Of a stretch of DNA of 12,456 nucleotides, positions 6,642 to 12,447 are shown one piece after another (the stretch's first letter is position 1; every line of letters begins with the position of its first letter). The notes below the pieces were generated by a model that ran no database searches, was not told the origin of the DNA, and was given only the letters and a program-made list of their open reading frames with translations. The translations under genes were made by a program, and so were the position numbers. Origin of the DNA: Thermoproteota archaeon (GTDB lineage: Archaea > Thermoproteota > Thermoprotei_A > Sulfolobales > Acidilobaceae); NCBI GenBank assembly GCA_013152575.1, contig JAADGB010000123.1, positions 1 through 12,456 on the forward strand, in the 5' to 3' direction.

Positions 6642-6717
6642 GGGGGCGGGATGAAGACCCCAGGCGACTTGGAACCCGAAATACGGGGATGTATGGTTCA
6701 GCCTTGACCGACCGCCC
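6642..6717 (+). ncRNA. Candidate structured RNA with cloverleaf-like fold
   Basis: A GC-rich island between two AT-rich patches in a gene-free gap. A perfect six-base terminal stem joins GGGCGG (6644-6649) and CCGCCC (6712-6717). Inside are three hairpins: CCAG-GCGA-CUUGG (6660-6672) with a GNRA-type loop and one bulged U; CCCG-AAAUA-CGGG (6675-6687); and GGUU-CAGCCUU-GACC (6695-6709) with a seven-base loop. The overall length, about 75, is that of a tRNA, but TTC in the T loop, GG in the D loop and position U8 are missing, so it is not a normal tRNA. Alternative pairings exist, such as AGGC 6662-6665 with GCCU 6701-6704. A weak TATA-like site at about 6611-6620 would start transcription near 6641. 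Strand and existence are inferred from structure alone. Confidence 0.3.
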
Positions 6718-6718
6718 A

Positions 6719-6728
6719 ATTATATAAC
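6719..6728 (+). promoter_or_regulatory. TATA box of the small unknown gene at 6804
   Basis: The plus strand reads ATTATATAAC. Initiation about 25 bases downstream (near 6749) would leave a leader of about 55 bases with a GGTGAT ribosome site. Confidence 0.45.
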
Positions 6729-6793
6729 AGGGTAACACGCGGGTGCTATCACGCCTAACACGGTATCTTCAACCCTCGTCTAATACACATACT

Positions 6794-6799
6794 GGTGAT
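6794..6799 (+). promoter_or_regulatory. Shine-Dalgarno GGTGAT that decides the start at 6804
   Basis: GGTGAT is fully complementary to the archaeal anti-Shine-Dalgarno. It overlaps the in-frame GTG at 6795, which would then be part of the ribosome site; GTG 6804, four bases beyond it, is the likely start. Confidence 0.5.
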
Positions 6800-6803
6800 A
6801 CGT

Positions 6804-7097
6804 GTGCCCATAGAATACGGGGTAATCCATGTAGACAAGAGCGGCTACAGGGTGGCGGGTAGCCTAGACGTTCTCGATGACAAGACTGCCGCGACAGGCA
6901 TACTTGAGATCGCGAGGGGAGCCGTGGCATTAGCGAAGGCTCTCCGAAGGCCGGTCGCAACGATAACGGTAAACTGGCCCGGCGGGTCTGGCGTAGTGAA
7001 AGTCAGGAACGGTGAGGTTGTAGCAATCCTCCTAGAGGAGTCAAAGACAAGTATCCCGTCAACGCCTAATCAAGGGAGCGCGACAGCGACGGGCTAA
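6804..7097 (+). CDS. Small protein of unknown function
   Basis: 97 residues from GTG 6804; an in-frame GTG at 6795 would add three. I do not recognise the family. It reads as a compact soluble alpha/beta protein. A beta hairpin starts it (EYGVIHVDKSGYRVAGSL), then a central helix rich in Ala/Leu/Arg (about 30-50). Two strands follow: VATITVNWPGGSGVVKV (about 51-67) and EVVAILLEE (71-79). A Ser/Thr/Pro/Gly-rich tail of about 17 residues, probably disordered, ends it. Codon use matches neighbouring genes, which supports a real gene. It stands alone on this strand: the intergenic RNA candidate lies upstream and the oppositely oriented tRNA-Ser downstream, with a pyrimidine-rich run at 7104-7129 that may end its transcript. 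Confidence 0.65.
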   Translation: MPIEYGVIHVDKSGYRVAGSLDVLDDKTAATGILEIARGAVALAKALRRPVATITVNWPGGSGVVKVRNGEVVAILLEESKTSIPSTPNQGSATATG

Positions 7098-7196
7098 ACG
7101 CCTCTCCCGATATTCTCCCTCTTCCCCACCATATCAATCCTATCAAAGAACCGGTTGCATTCCTACACGCATCTATTCCTCCAGGTAAGGAGTATT

Positions 7197-7322
7197 TGGC
7201 GCCGGGGGCGGGATTCGAACCCGCGCGCCCCTCTTCGGGGCAACGGGTCTCTCAATCGGCGGCGGTGTTTGAACCTCCGCCAAACTCGAGCCCGCCGCCT
7301 TGGGCCGCTCGGCCACCCCGGC
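7197..7322 (-). tRNA. trnS: tRNA-Ser (anticodon CGA), intron-containing, CCA encoded
   Basis: Acceptor stem GCCGGGG (7322-7316) pairs perfectly with CCCCGGC (7207-7201). The D arm has GCC/GGC with AGCGGCCCAA in the loop, including G18-G19. The anticodon stem is GCGGG/CCCGT and the loop CTCGAG plus A38, giving anticodon CGA at 7288-7286 (codon UCG). The long variable arm GCCCC-GAAGA-GGGGC is that of a class II tRNA. The T arm is GCGGG-TTCGAAT-CCCGC. The discriminator is G (7200), as in archaeal serine tRNAs and unlike the A of leucine tRNAs, and CCA follows at 7199-7197. A 36-base intron sits between positions 37 and 38, so the mature tRNA is 90 bases with CCA. A weak TATA-like CCTAATATCC lies near 7352-7361. 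Confidence 0.96.
7249..7284 (-). other. tRNA-Ser intron with bulge-helix-bulge splice sites
   Basis: The intron is 36 bases between positions 37 and 38. The central four-base helix pairs exon CTCG (7290-7287) with intron TGAG (7254-7251, last pair G-U). Three-base bulges AGT (7286-7284) and AGA (7250-7248) flank it, each cut after its second base, the standard substrate of archaeal tRNA-splicing endonuclease. The inner part can form a second stem GGCGG with CCGCC, closing a loop. The intron is needed for correct cleavage but carries no other recognisable signal, such as a C/D box. Confidence 0.9.
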
Positions 7323-7357
7323 ATCCATAACATGGTATTCTGACATGGAGGATATTA

Positions 7358-7372
7358 GGGTTTCACTAACCC
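7358..7372. repeat. Short perfect inverted repeat GGGTT-5-AACCC
   Basis: A five-base stem with a five-base loop (TCACT) between the tRNA-Ser 5' end and the nucleotidyltransferase-fold gene. It lies where both oppositely directed promoters should be. It could be a small operator or chance; nothing else in the sequence decides this. Confidence 0.25.
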
Positions 7373-7408
7373 ATCTATTGACTCGTGGAGAAAATGGGGT
7401 GTTAGAGG

Positions 7409-7963
7409 ATGGTCTCTAAACAGTCATTCGCTAAAGCGCTGAGGATGCTATTAGACCAGGGCTTCCAGTTCACGGTGATAGGCGGCACGGTTATCGAGGT
7501 CGCTCTGGGATCCAAGGATCTTGGTCCAGATATAGACCTTTTCGCAGAGGAGCCCAACGTGTTCATGGAAGAAGAGTACTACTCTGCTGCGGAAGAGCTG
7601 GGCTGGGGGGTAGGCCAGACTTGGCTAGGGACCCCTAGCCTAATCGCTAGGCTGGAGGAGGAGTTCCCGATCGAATTCTACGACAACCTGTTCGACTTCA
7701 ACGTCCCCGAGGAGATGCTTCAGAGGGCGGTTAGGATGAGCGTTGGAGGGATCAGGGTGAAGATGATTACAGTAGAGGACCATATAGTGTTGAAAGCCAA
7801 TGCTGGCAGATCGAGTGATATGGAAAGGTTGAAGGAACTAGCCAGGTATGCCAAGAAAGGGAAGTTGAAGGTTGATAATAAGAAACTCTTAGACGCTGCC
7901 AAATTATTCCATGAGGAGAAGGTTATATTGAGGCGTTTGAGAGAGGCGGGGTTCAAGGTTTAA
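7409..7963 (+). CDS. Nucleotidyltransferase-fold protein
   Basis: 184 residues. The N-terminal part has a helix followed by FTVIGGTVIEVALGSKD (21-37) and PDIDLF (40-45). This matches the core of the nucleotidyltransferase superfamily: a Gly-Gly-containing strand-turn and an hDhDh metal-binding pair, here Asp41 and Asp43. A third acid may be Glu89 in FPIEFYD. Then comes MITVEDHIVLKANAGRSSD (119-137), the I-x-x-E-D-x-h-x-x-K-x-x-x-x-R-x-K/S-D helix seen in MNT/DUF6036-type members. The tail is charged and helical. Related proteins include antitoxin-like NTases, tRNA-modifying enzymes and proteins of unknown role; no HEPN-type toxin partner lies next to it. GGGGTG (7396-7401) lies 7 bases before the ATG. 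The stop is 14 bases before the pyruvate kinase start, suggesting one transcript. Confidence 0.72.
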   Translation: MVSKQSFAKALRMLLDQGFQFTVIGGTVIEVALGSKDLGPDIDLFAEEPNVFMEEEYYSAAEELGWGVGQTWLGTPSLIARLEEEFPIEFYDNLFDFNVPEEMLQRAVRMSVGGIRVKMITVEDHIVLKANAGRSSDMERLKELARYAKKGKLKVDNKKLLDAAKLFHEEKVILRRLREAGFKV

Positions 7964-7977
7964 CGGGGGACCCGGAA

Positions 7978-9360
7978 TTGAACCCCCACGAGTGGATGCC
8001 CGTAAAGATCATCGCAACCCTGGGTCCCTCGAGCCAGGATCCTAAGACTATAGAGTCTATGATAAGGGAGGGAGCATGGGGTCTTAGGATAAACATGAGC
8101 CACGGGGACCCCGATTACTGGAACCTCCTGGTTGAGAATGCACTTGAGGCGGAGAGCCAACTGGGTATACACGTCGCTTTGATCGCGGACTTGGAGGGTC
8201 CCAGAGTTAGAGTGTCAAGGCAGATAACACCTATCAAAGTCAGGGAGGGGGACAAGTTACGATTCTGTATTGATAGCGAGAGAACAGACTGTATCCCTGT
8301 CTCAGACGCGGCATTGTTCAGGGTTATGGAGGAGGGAGACACTATCATACTGGGTGATGGTATCCTATGGTTTACCGTCACCCGTGTATCGGGATCCTTC
8401 GCTGAGGCCATCTCCCGTGCCTCCGGGTTAATCAAGCCCGGGATGGGCGTCGCTATCAGAGGAAAGGATCTCCCACTGCCTCCTATAACGAGGCATGATG
8501 AGGAGGCCATCAAATTCATCAAGAATAAGCCGTTTAGCCATGTTATGATGAGCTATGTTAGGAGCGGAGAGAATATTGATGCGTTGAGAGGTAAGCTCCG
8601 CGAAGAGGGCCTAGACCATCTCAACATAATCGCGAAGATTGAATCTCCTGGTGGGGTGATGAACGCCGAGGAGATAGCGGAGAAATCAGATGGAATAGTA
8701 ATAGCTAGGGGAGACCTTGGAATGCACTACTCCCTGGAAGATATGCCAGTGGTACAGACCGAGCTTGCATGGACGGGACTCGCAAAGAAGAAGCCAGTAA
8801 TCGTGGCAACAGAGCTCTTAACAAGCATGATAGATAGAGTGACTCCAACGAGGAGTGAGATAACCGACATATTCCAGGCGGTAAAGGAGGGGGCAGACGC
8901 GCTTCTCCTAACAGCTGAGACAGCTATCGGCAAGTACCCGGTTAGAGCGGTGGCGTGGGCTAGGAGGGCAGCTAATAGAGCATTCGAGAACTCACAGCCA
9001 GTCAGGCCAGCGAGTATGGATAGGCCGGAGAACCTGGCGCTCGGCCTAATAGAGTTGGCAGAGAGCATAGATGCACCACTCCTAGTCTACTCCATTGGTG
9101 GAAGACTTCCTAATAGGCTGGCCAACTTCAAGCCTGGCATACCCGTCTATGTAGGCGTCGGCTCAGTAATGTTGGAGAGGAAGCTCAGGATTCGATGGGG
9201 TATCGCACCTGTACTTCTAAAGGCCGAGTCTTATATCGAGGGGATGGAGAAGCTCTATGAGAAGCTCTCAGGATACCTGGGAGGACGACTTATAGTATTG
9301 GCTGCATGGAGCAGGGAGGAGGGGGTCTTCGAGATAAAGATAAGGAACCTAAGATACTAG
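7978..9360 (+). CDS. pyk: Pyruvate kinase
   Basis: 460 residues; catalyses phosphoenolpyruvate + ADP to pyruvate + ATP, the last step of glycolysis. Motifs in order: IIATLGPSS (11-19); RINMSHG (37-43) with Arg37, Asn39, Ser41 and His42 for ATP and K+; DLEGPRVRV (71-79) where the B domain begins; the catalytic lysine KIESPGG (220-226); ARGDLG (243-248) with the Mg ligand Asp246; ATELLTSMI and PTRSEITDI (277-298); and LLTAETAIGKYP (310-321). The C-terminal allosteric domain is present but slightly short. A mostly complete active site suggests an active enzyme. The TTG start at 7978 has GGGGGA (7965-7970) 7 bases ahead, but this lies in a GGGGG/CCCCC inverted repeat; ATG 7996 (residue 7) is an equally sensible start. 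The 3' end overlaps the convergent PRTase gene by 4 bases. Confidence 0.96.
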   Translation: MNPHEWMPVKIIATLGPSSQDPKTIESMIREGAWGLRINMSHGDPDYWNLLVENALEAESQLGIHVALIADLEGPRVRVSRQITPIKVREGDKLRFCIDSERTDCIPVSDAALFRVMEEGDTIILGDGILWFTVTRVSGSFAEAISRASGLIKPGMGVAIRGKDLPLPPITRHDEEAIKFIKNKPFSHVMMSYVRSGENIDALRGKLREEGLDHLNIIAKIESPGGVMNAEEIAEKSDGIVIARGDLGMHYSLEDMPVVQTELAWTGLAKKKPVIVATELLTSMIDRVTPTRSEITDIFQAVKEGADALLLTAETAIGKYPVRAVAWARRAANRAFENSQPVRPASMDRPENLALGLIELAESIDAPLLVYSIGGRLPNRLANFKPGIPVYVGVGSVMLERKLRIRWGIAPVLLKAESYIEGMEKLYEKLSGYLGGRLIVLAAWSREEGVFEIKIRNLRY

Positions 9361-10034
9361 CCCTTAAACCTATACACTCCTCCCTCTAGCACTAATACCC
9401 CCTTCTCAACTAATCGTCCCAGCGCCAGATCCCAGTAGAAGCCGAACTCGCTAGGCTCAAGACCATACCATTCCTTGAATAATTCGGCCAGCTTATCACC
9501 TGCTAATCCGTTCTTGGCTCTATCATCCTCCTTGAATATCCTTGTAATGAACTGTTGTAGGTCCTCAAGCCTAGTCCACGGGTATTGGAACCAGACCCAA
9601 TCCTTAACCTCAAGGTGGTAATAGTCTGGCTCGAACTTCGCAACGGGACTAATCCATTGGAGTGCAGCTATGCGTAGATCTTCGGGCTTCCACTCCTTAA
9701 GGATGAACTCTTTGGCGAGCAGTAGTGTTTCACCTGTATCAACTATATCGTCTACTAGGAGGACCTTCATGCCTGATAGATCTACTTTGAATGGATACTT
9801 GAGTATAGCCTTCTCTGCAGCCTTCGCAGCCTCAACCCAGTGCTGGCTCTGTATGCTGAGCATGTTTGTCACGTCGAGGAAATCGGCTAGTAGTCTCGCG
9901 GGCACATATCCACCCCTTGCAACAGCAACTATAATATCGGGCTTATACCCGGATTCCCTTATCTTCTCAGCCAGCCCCCTGCTCCACTCTACAATCTCAT
10001 CCCAGGAGACTAGCTTCACAGGCACCCTCGCCAT
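9357..10034 (-). CDS. Phosphoribosyltransferase with C-terminal winged-helix-like tail
   Basis: 225 residues from ATG 10034. Type I PRTase fold: IIVAVARGGYVPARLLAD (34-51), with ARGG as the pyrophosphate loop, and the PRPP-binding motif VLLVDDIVDTGET (91-103). WVWFQYPW (146-153) is typical of archaeal COG2236-like 6-oxopurine salvage enzymes. It probably makes a purine nucleotide from a base and PRPP; the base is not certain. About 50 further residues follow, with LALGRLVEKGVLVLEGG (203-219) then VYRF, the helix-turn-strand-wing pattern of a winged helix. DNA binding or substrate gating is inferred, not shown. The start is set by GGTGA (10043-10047) eight bases before ATG 10034; TTG 10049 and GTG 10046 lie inside that site. 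It lies 36 bases after moeA. Confidence 0.85.
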   Translation of the reverse strand: MARVPVKLVSWDEIVEWSRGLAEKIRESGYKPDIIVAVARGGYVPARLLADFLDVTNMLSIQSQHWVEAAKAAEKAILKYPFKVDLSGMKVLLVDDIVDTGETLLLAKEFILKEWKPEDLRIAALQWISPVAKFEPDYYHLEVKDWVWFQYPWTRLEDLQQFITRIFKEDDRAKNGLAGDKLAELFKEWYGLEPSEFGFYWDLALGRLVEKGVLVLEGGVYRFKG

Positions 10035-10042
10035 TAGGATAT

Positions 10043-10047
10043 TCACC
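10043..10047 (-). promoter_or_regulatory. Ribosome site selecting ATG 10034 for the PRTase gene
   Basis: GGTGA eight bases before ATG. The upstream in-frame TTG and GTG overlap it and have no site of their own. Confidence 0.6.
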
Positions 10048-10070
10048 AAGATAGACCTACATGTGGAGAA

Positions 10071-11342
10071 TTAAAAGTTAATCGAGGGATTATGGTAGGC
10101 TTTCGGCAATCTATAGGCATATACCAGTACTTCCTCGCCCGGCTGATACTCCCTGTTCAGGGTGAGGGCTAGACCGTCCGCCATTGACAGGGCGATTGAC
10201 GCGCTGCTATGCTGCATTTTCTTCTCCAACGGCGTAGCATATAGTTGACCGTCCTGGAAAGATAGCTTTACCTTGATCGGCCTGGGCCTCTTAATCCTCA
10301 ACGGCTTTGTTAGCTTGGCCCATACGAATGGTACTGCAGGTGGTGTCTCCACATTCCCGATATATGATAGGAGCGGGTAGACTAGCCTCACGAATCCGTG
10401 AAGGGCGCTTATCGGATAACCAGATAATCCAATGATGGGTTTGCCATTAACAACTACTGCGCTGGTGGGTCTGCCTCCCTTAACGAATAGTCCTCGGAAC
10501 ACTAGTTCCCCTCCGAGTGCTTCTGGTAGCCTGTAGAATAGGTCTATCTCGCTGGGCCCCGTACCACCAGATACGAGTACCACGTCCACGTGGTCGAGTA
10601 AGCGTTCAATATACCATACTAGAGTGTTGAGCTCGTCTGGTAGAGTTACGAGGTCGTGGATCTGCACCCAGGGCAGGTATTCGCCGATAAACCATGCTAC
10701 CAGATCGCCTGTAGTTGCAACTACAAGCCCCTTGAGCACCTTCTCTTTTACAACTTCTGGTGATGATGGCTTGAACAGCTCATTGCCTGTCTCGATGATT
10801 GCGACTTTCAAGGGCCGGTAGAATTCAGCCTCGGTAATCCCGACATCAAGTAACGCTACAATATCAAACGGAGTCAGCAGGGTCCCTCTAGGAACGACTA
10901 CATCGCCCTTCTTAACGTATATCCCTGGCGGGTCAACATTACTCCACTTATCATACTTTTCCTTTACAACAATGTATTCTCCCTCAACATCAACATACTC
11001 CTCCGGGACTACTGCATCAGCACCCTCAGGCAGGTACGCGCCGGTAGTCACATATACAGCCTCACCCGGAGAAATACTCAAACCAACATCAGTAACCCCG
11101 ATAGGAGCCTCTCCTACAACCTTCAACTTCCCGGGCGTATCAACACTTCTAACAGCATAACCATCATACGCCGATTTGGGCCTTGGAGGATGATCGTGAG
11201 GCATCACGATATCCCGAGCTACAACGAGTCCCTGGCCCTCCCAGACAGGGAGACTTATCGTCTCCGAGAGGCGTGTAACCTTCTCTTTAAGTAAGCGAAG
11301 AGCCTCGTCAACAGGTGTGAGCTTCTCGACGTAACGCGTCAT
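10071..11342 (-). CDS. moeA: Molybdopterin molybdenumtransferase MoeA (or tungsten counterpart)
   Basis: 423 residues. MoeA inserts molybdate or tungstate into molybdopterin-AMP. Visible parts: the N-terminal region with PKSAYDGYAVR (55-65), equivalent to the usual S-A-M-D-G-Y-A with Asp60; the beta-barrel-like domain with VYVTTGAYLPEGADAVV (96-112); IIETGNEL (182-189) with Glu188; the MoCF-type domain with LVSGGTGPSEID (256-267) where most members have TTGG-S-GD-D; GLSGYP (305-310) in place of GLPGNP; and domain IV from about 335, including SIALSMADGLALT (382-394). The length fits a full single-chain MoeA without fused MogA or PBP. The variants are conservative, so activity is likely. Probably serves tungsten or molybdenum oxidoreductases outside the window. 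GGGTG lies 7 bases before ATG 11342. The PRTase gene follows by 36 bases. Confidence 0.93.
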   Translation of the reverse strand: MTRYVEKLTPVDEALRLLKEKVTRLSETISLPVWEGQGLVVARDIVMPHDHPPRPKSAYDGYAVRSVDTPGKLKVVGEAPIGVTDVGLSISPGEAVYVTTGAYLPEGADAVVPEEYVDVEGEYIVVKEKYDKWSNVDPPGIYVKKGDVVVPRGTLLTPFDIVALLDVGITEAEFYRPLKVAIIETGNELFKPSSPEVVKEKVLKGLVVATTGDLVAWFIGEYLPWVQIHDLVTLPDELNTLVWYIERLLDHVDVVLVSGGTGPSEIDLFYRLPEALGGELVFRGLFVKGGRPTSAVVVNGKPIIGLSGYPISALHGFVRLVYPLLSYIGNVETPPAVPFVWAKLTKPLRIKRPRPIKVKLSFQDGQLYATPLEKKMQHSSASIALSMADGLALTLNREYQPGEEVLVYAYRLPKAYHNPSINF

Positions 11343-11380
11343 CTAACTGCACCCGGCATTGAATAGATTATTCATACTTG

Positions 11381-11388
11381 GATAAAAC
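11381..11388 (-). promoter_or_regulatory. TATA box of moeA
   Basis: The minus strand reads GTTTTATC in GAGTTTTATCC. Initiation near 11360 would leave a leader of about 18 bases that includes the GGGTG ribosome site. Confidence 0.5.
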
Positions 11389-11427
11389 TCTCAACATGTA
11401 ATGAGAGGATCCAGTCTGTGGATAGCT

Positions 11428-12276
11428 CTAGGCCTTAGACGGCTCCCTGTAGTGATAGAGTCTCAACCCCCTGCGCTTCACGAGCTCCTCAACGTGGGGA
11501 TAGAGGATGATCTCTTCGGGCTCAATTGTCGTGACTAGGTCGGGATGGATAGATGCTAGTTTCTCGAATAACCCGGCGTATTCTCTCTTGGGAGCTACTC
11601 CTAGCACTACGCTAACCCTAAAGTCCCTTCCAGGCTTAAAACCGGCCTCTACAAGCCTCTCCAACGCTCGTATTTGGTAGTACCATGCATCACTACGTGC
11701 TCCTGTCACCCTATAGAAGGCTTCTGGAGTAGGAGCTTTGATAGACACTCTTATGAAGACTCCTCTGGGGATTTCTTTGGGATCGATTCTCCCGGCTCCT
11801 AGGAGGATTCCGTTCGTCTCTAGTACGAATAGATAGCCTTTCTTAACTAATAACTCGGCTAGCACCCGAGTATGTTCCCAAGCTATAGTTGGCTCTCCCC
11901 CTGTTAGCCTCGCAATCCTGTAGGGTCCCGCCTTTACGATCTCCTCAGCCGCCTGTTGTGGTGAGAGATAGAATCCCTTGTCGGTATAATGTGAGAACAT
12001 CCACGCCCAGCAGAAGGCGCACCGCAAATTGCAGCCTACAACGTCTCCTGCCACGTTCCCCCCATAGTGGCGCGTGCTTCTTATCCTCCAGTATCTCCTT
12101 TCTAAGACTCCCTTCCTATACCTGGATACTCTTTCTTCTACTCTTTCGGAGAGGGCTATTGGATCGTATCCCTGCATCCTATACCAGTCCCCAAGCCATT
12201 GGCGGGTCCCATTAGACAGAGGGTCCCTCACACCGTCATTAGCATAATGAATTCTAATCCTAGAATACTTAATCAC
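11428..12276 (-). CDS. Radical SAM protein of unknown function
   Basis: 282 residues. CNLRCAFC (82-89) holds the three cysteines of the [4Fe-4S] cluster, LTGGEPT (124-130) is the SAM-binding GGE motif, and VLETNG (151-156) and FIRVSIKAP (174-182) are the next conserved strands. The region before the cluster (about 30-75) is charged and partly helical, followed by Gly-Gly-Asn and hydrophobic residues that lead into the barrel. No second cysteine cluster (SPASM) is seen, so this is a compact single-cluster member, of the type annotated as archaeal PflA-like or biosynthetic radical SAM. The substrate is unknown. The GTG start at 12276 is the first possible in this frame, because TAG lies at 12280-12282, but there is no ribosome site. 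ATG at residue 34 (12177) is preceded by TATAGG and is an alternative. The stop is 85 bases before moeA. Confidence 0.85.
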   Translation of the reverse strand: MIKYSRIRIHYANDGVRDPLSNGTRQWLGDWYRMQGYDPIALSERVEERVSRYRKGVLERRYWRIRSTRHYGGNVAGDVVGCNLRCAFCWAWMFSHYTDKGFYLSPQQAAEEIVKAGPYRIARLTGGEPTIAWEHTRVLAELLVKKGYLFVLETNGILLGAGRIDPKEIPRGVFIRVSIKAPTPEAFYRVTGARSDAWYYQIRALERLVEAGFKPGRDFRVSVVLGVAPKREYAGLFEKLASIHPDLVTTIEPEEIILYPHVEELVKRRGLRLYHYREPSKA

Positions 12277-12321
12277 ACGCTAAACTATCAAGAGGAAACG
12301 ATTCTGGCTTCCAAGTCTCCT

Positions 12322-12447
12322 CTAGCATTTAGCTAAGTATAATGATCCGCTTCTTGAGAGCATAATGTAGACTCTCTTCCAACCATATGGGTTAGGTAGT
12401 TCTACAGTGCAGGAGTATCCCAGAATTGTTGACAGGTCTATTGTCAT
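12322..12447 (-). CDS. Possible small protein, or C-terminus of a gene cut by the right edge
   Basis: A 41-residue frame from ATG 12447 to TAG at 12322-12324; it remains open to the window edge upstream, so it may be the end of a longer gene. The sequence (starting MTIDLSTILGY, with LPNPYGWKRVYIML in the middle) is of mixed character and could be two or three beta strands. GGGG lies 5 bases before the ATG, a poor ribosome site. It shares the frame of the downstream radical SAM gene but is separated by two TAG codons. I do not recognise it; it could be non-coding. Confidence 0.35.
   Translation of the reverse strand: MTIDLSTILGYSCTVELPNPYGWKRVYIMLSRSGSLYLAKC

Noticed and set aside
6642..6717. 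Assignment as a true tRNA gene
   Set aside because: The T-loop TTC, D-loop GG and other invariant bases are absent despite the cloverleaf-like pairing.
7155..7343. Plus-strand reading frame containing GRDSNPR
   Set aside because: This is the well-known spurious translation of the antisense of a tRNA T arm; the tRNA-Ser on the minus strand explains it.
7967..8028. tRNA-like pattern on the minus strand at the start of pyruvate kinase (GGGACCC/GGGTCCC stem and GGTTCAATTCC)
   Set aside because: Only 62 bases, with a T stem of two pairs before the acceptor, and the bases encode the conserved pyruvate kinase motif ATLGPSS. Taken as coincidence.
9670..10074. Long plus-strand frame
   Set aside because: Antisense to the PRTase gene, which has the PRPP motif on the minus strand.
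12277..12447. Small frame plus radical SAM gene as one gene interrupted by TAG (pseudogene or pyrrolysine readthrough)
   Set aside because: The intervening codons do not look coding, the radical SAM protein is complete by motif, and no pyrrolysine context is visible.
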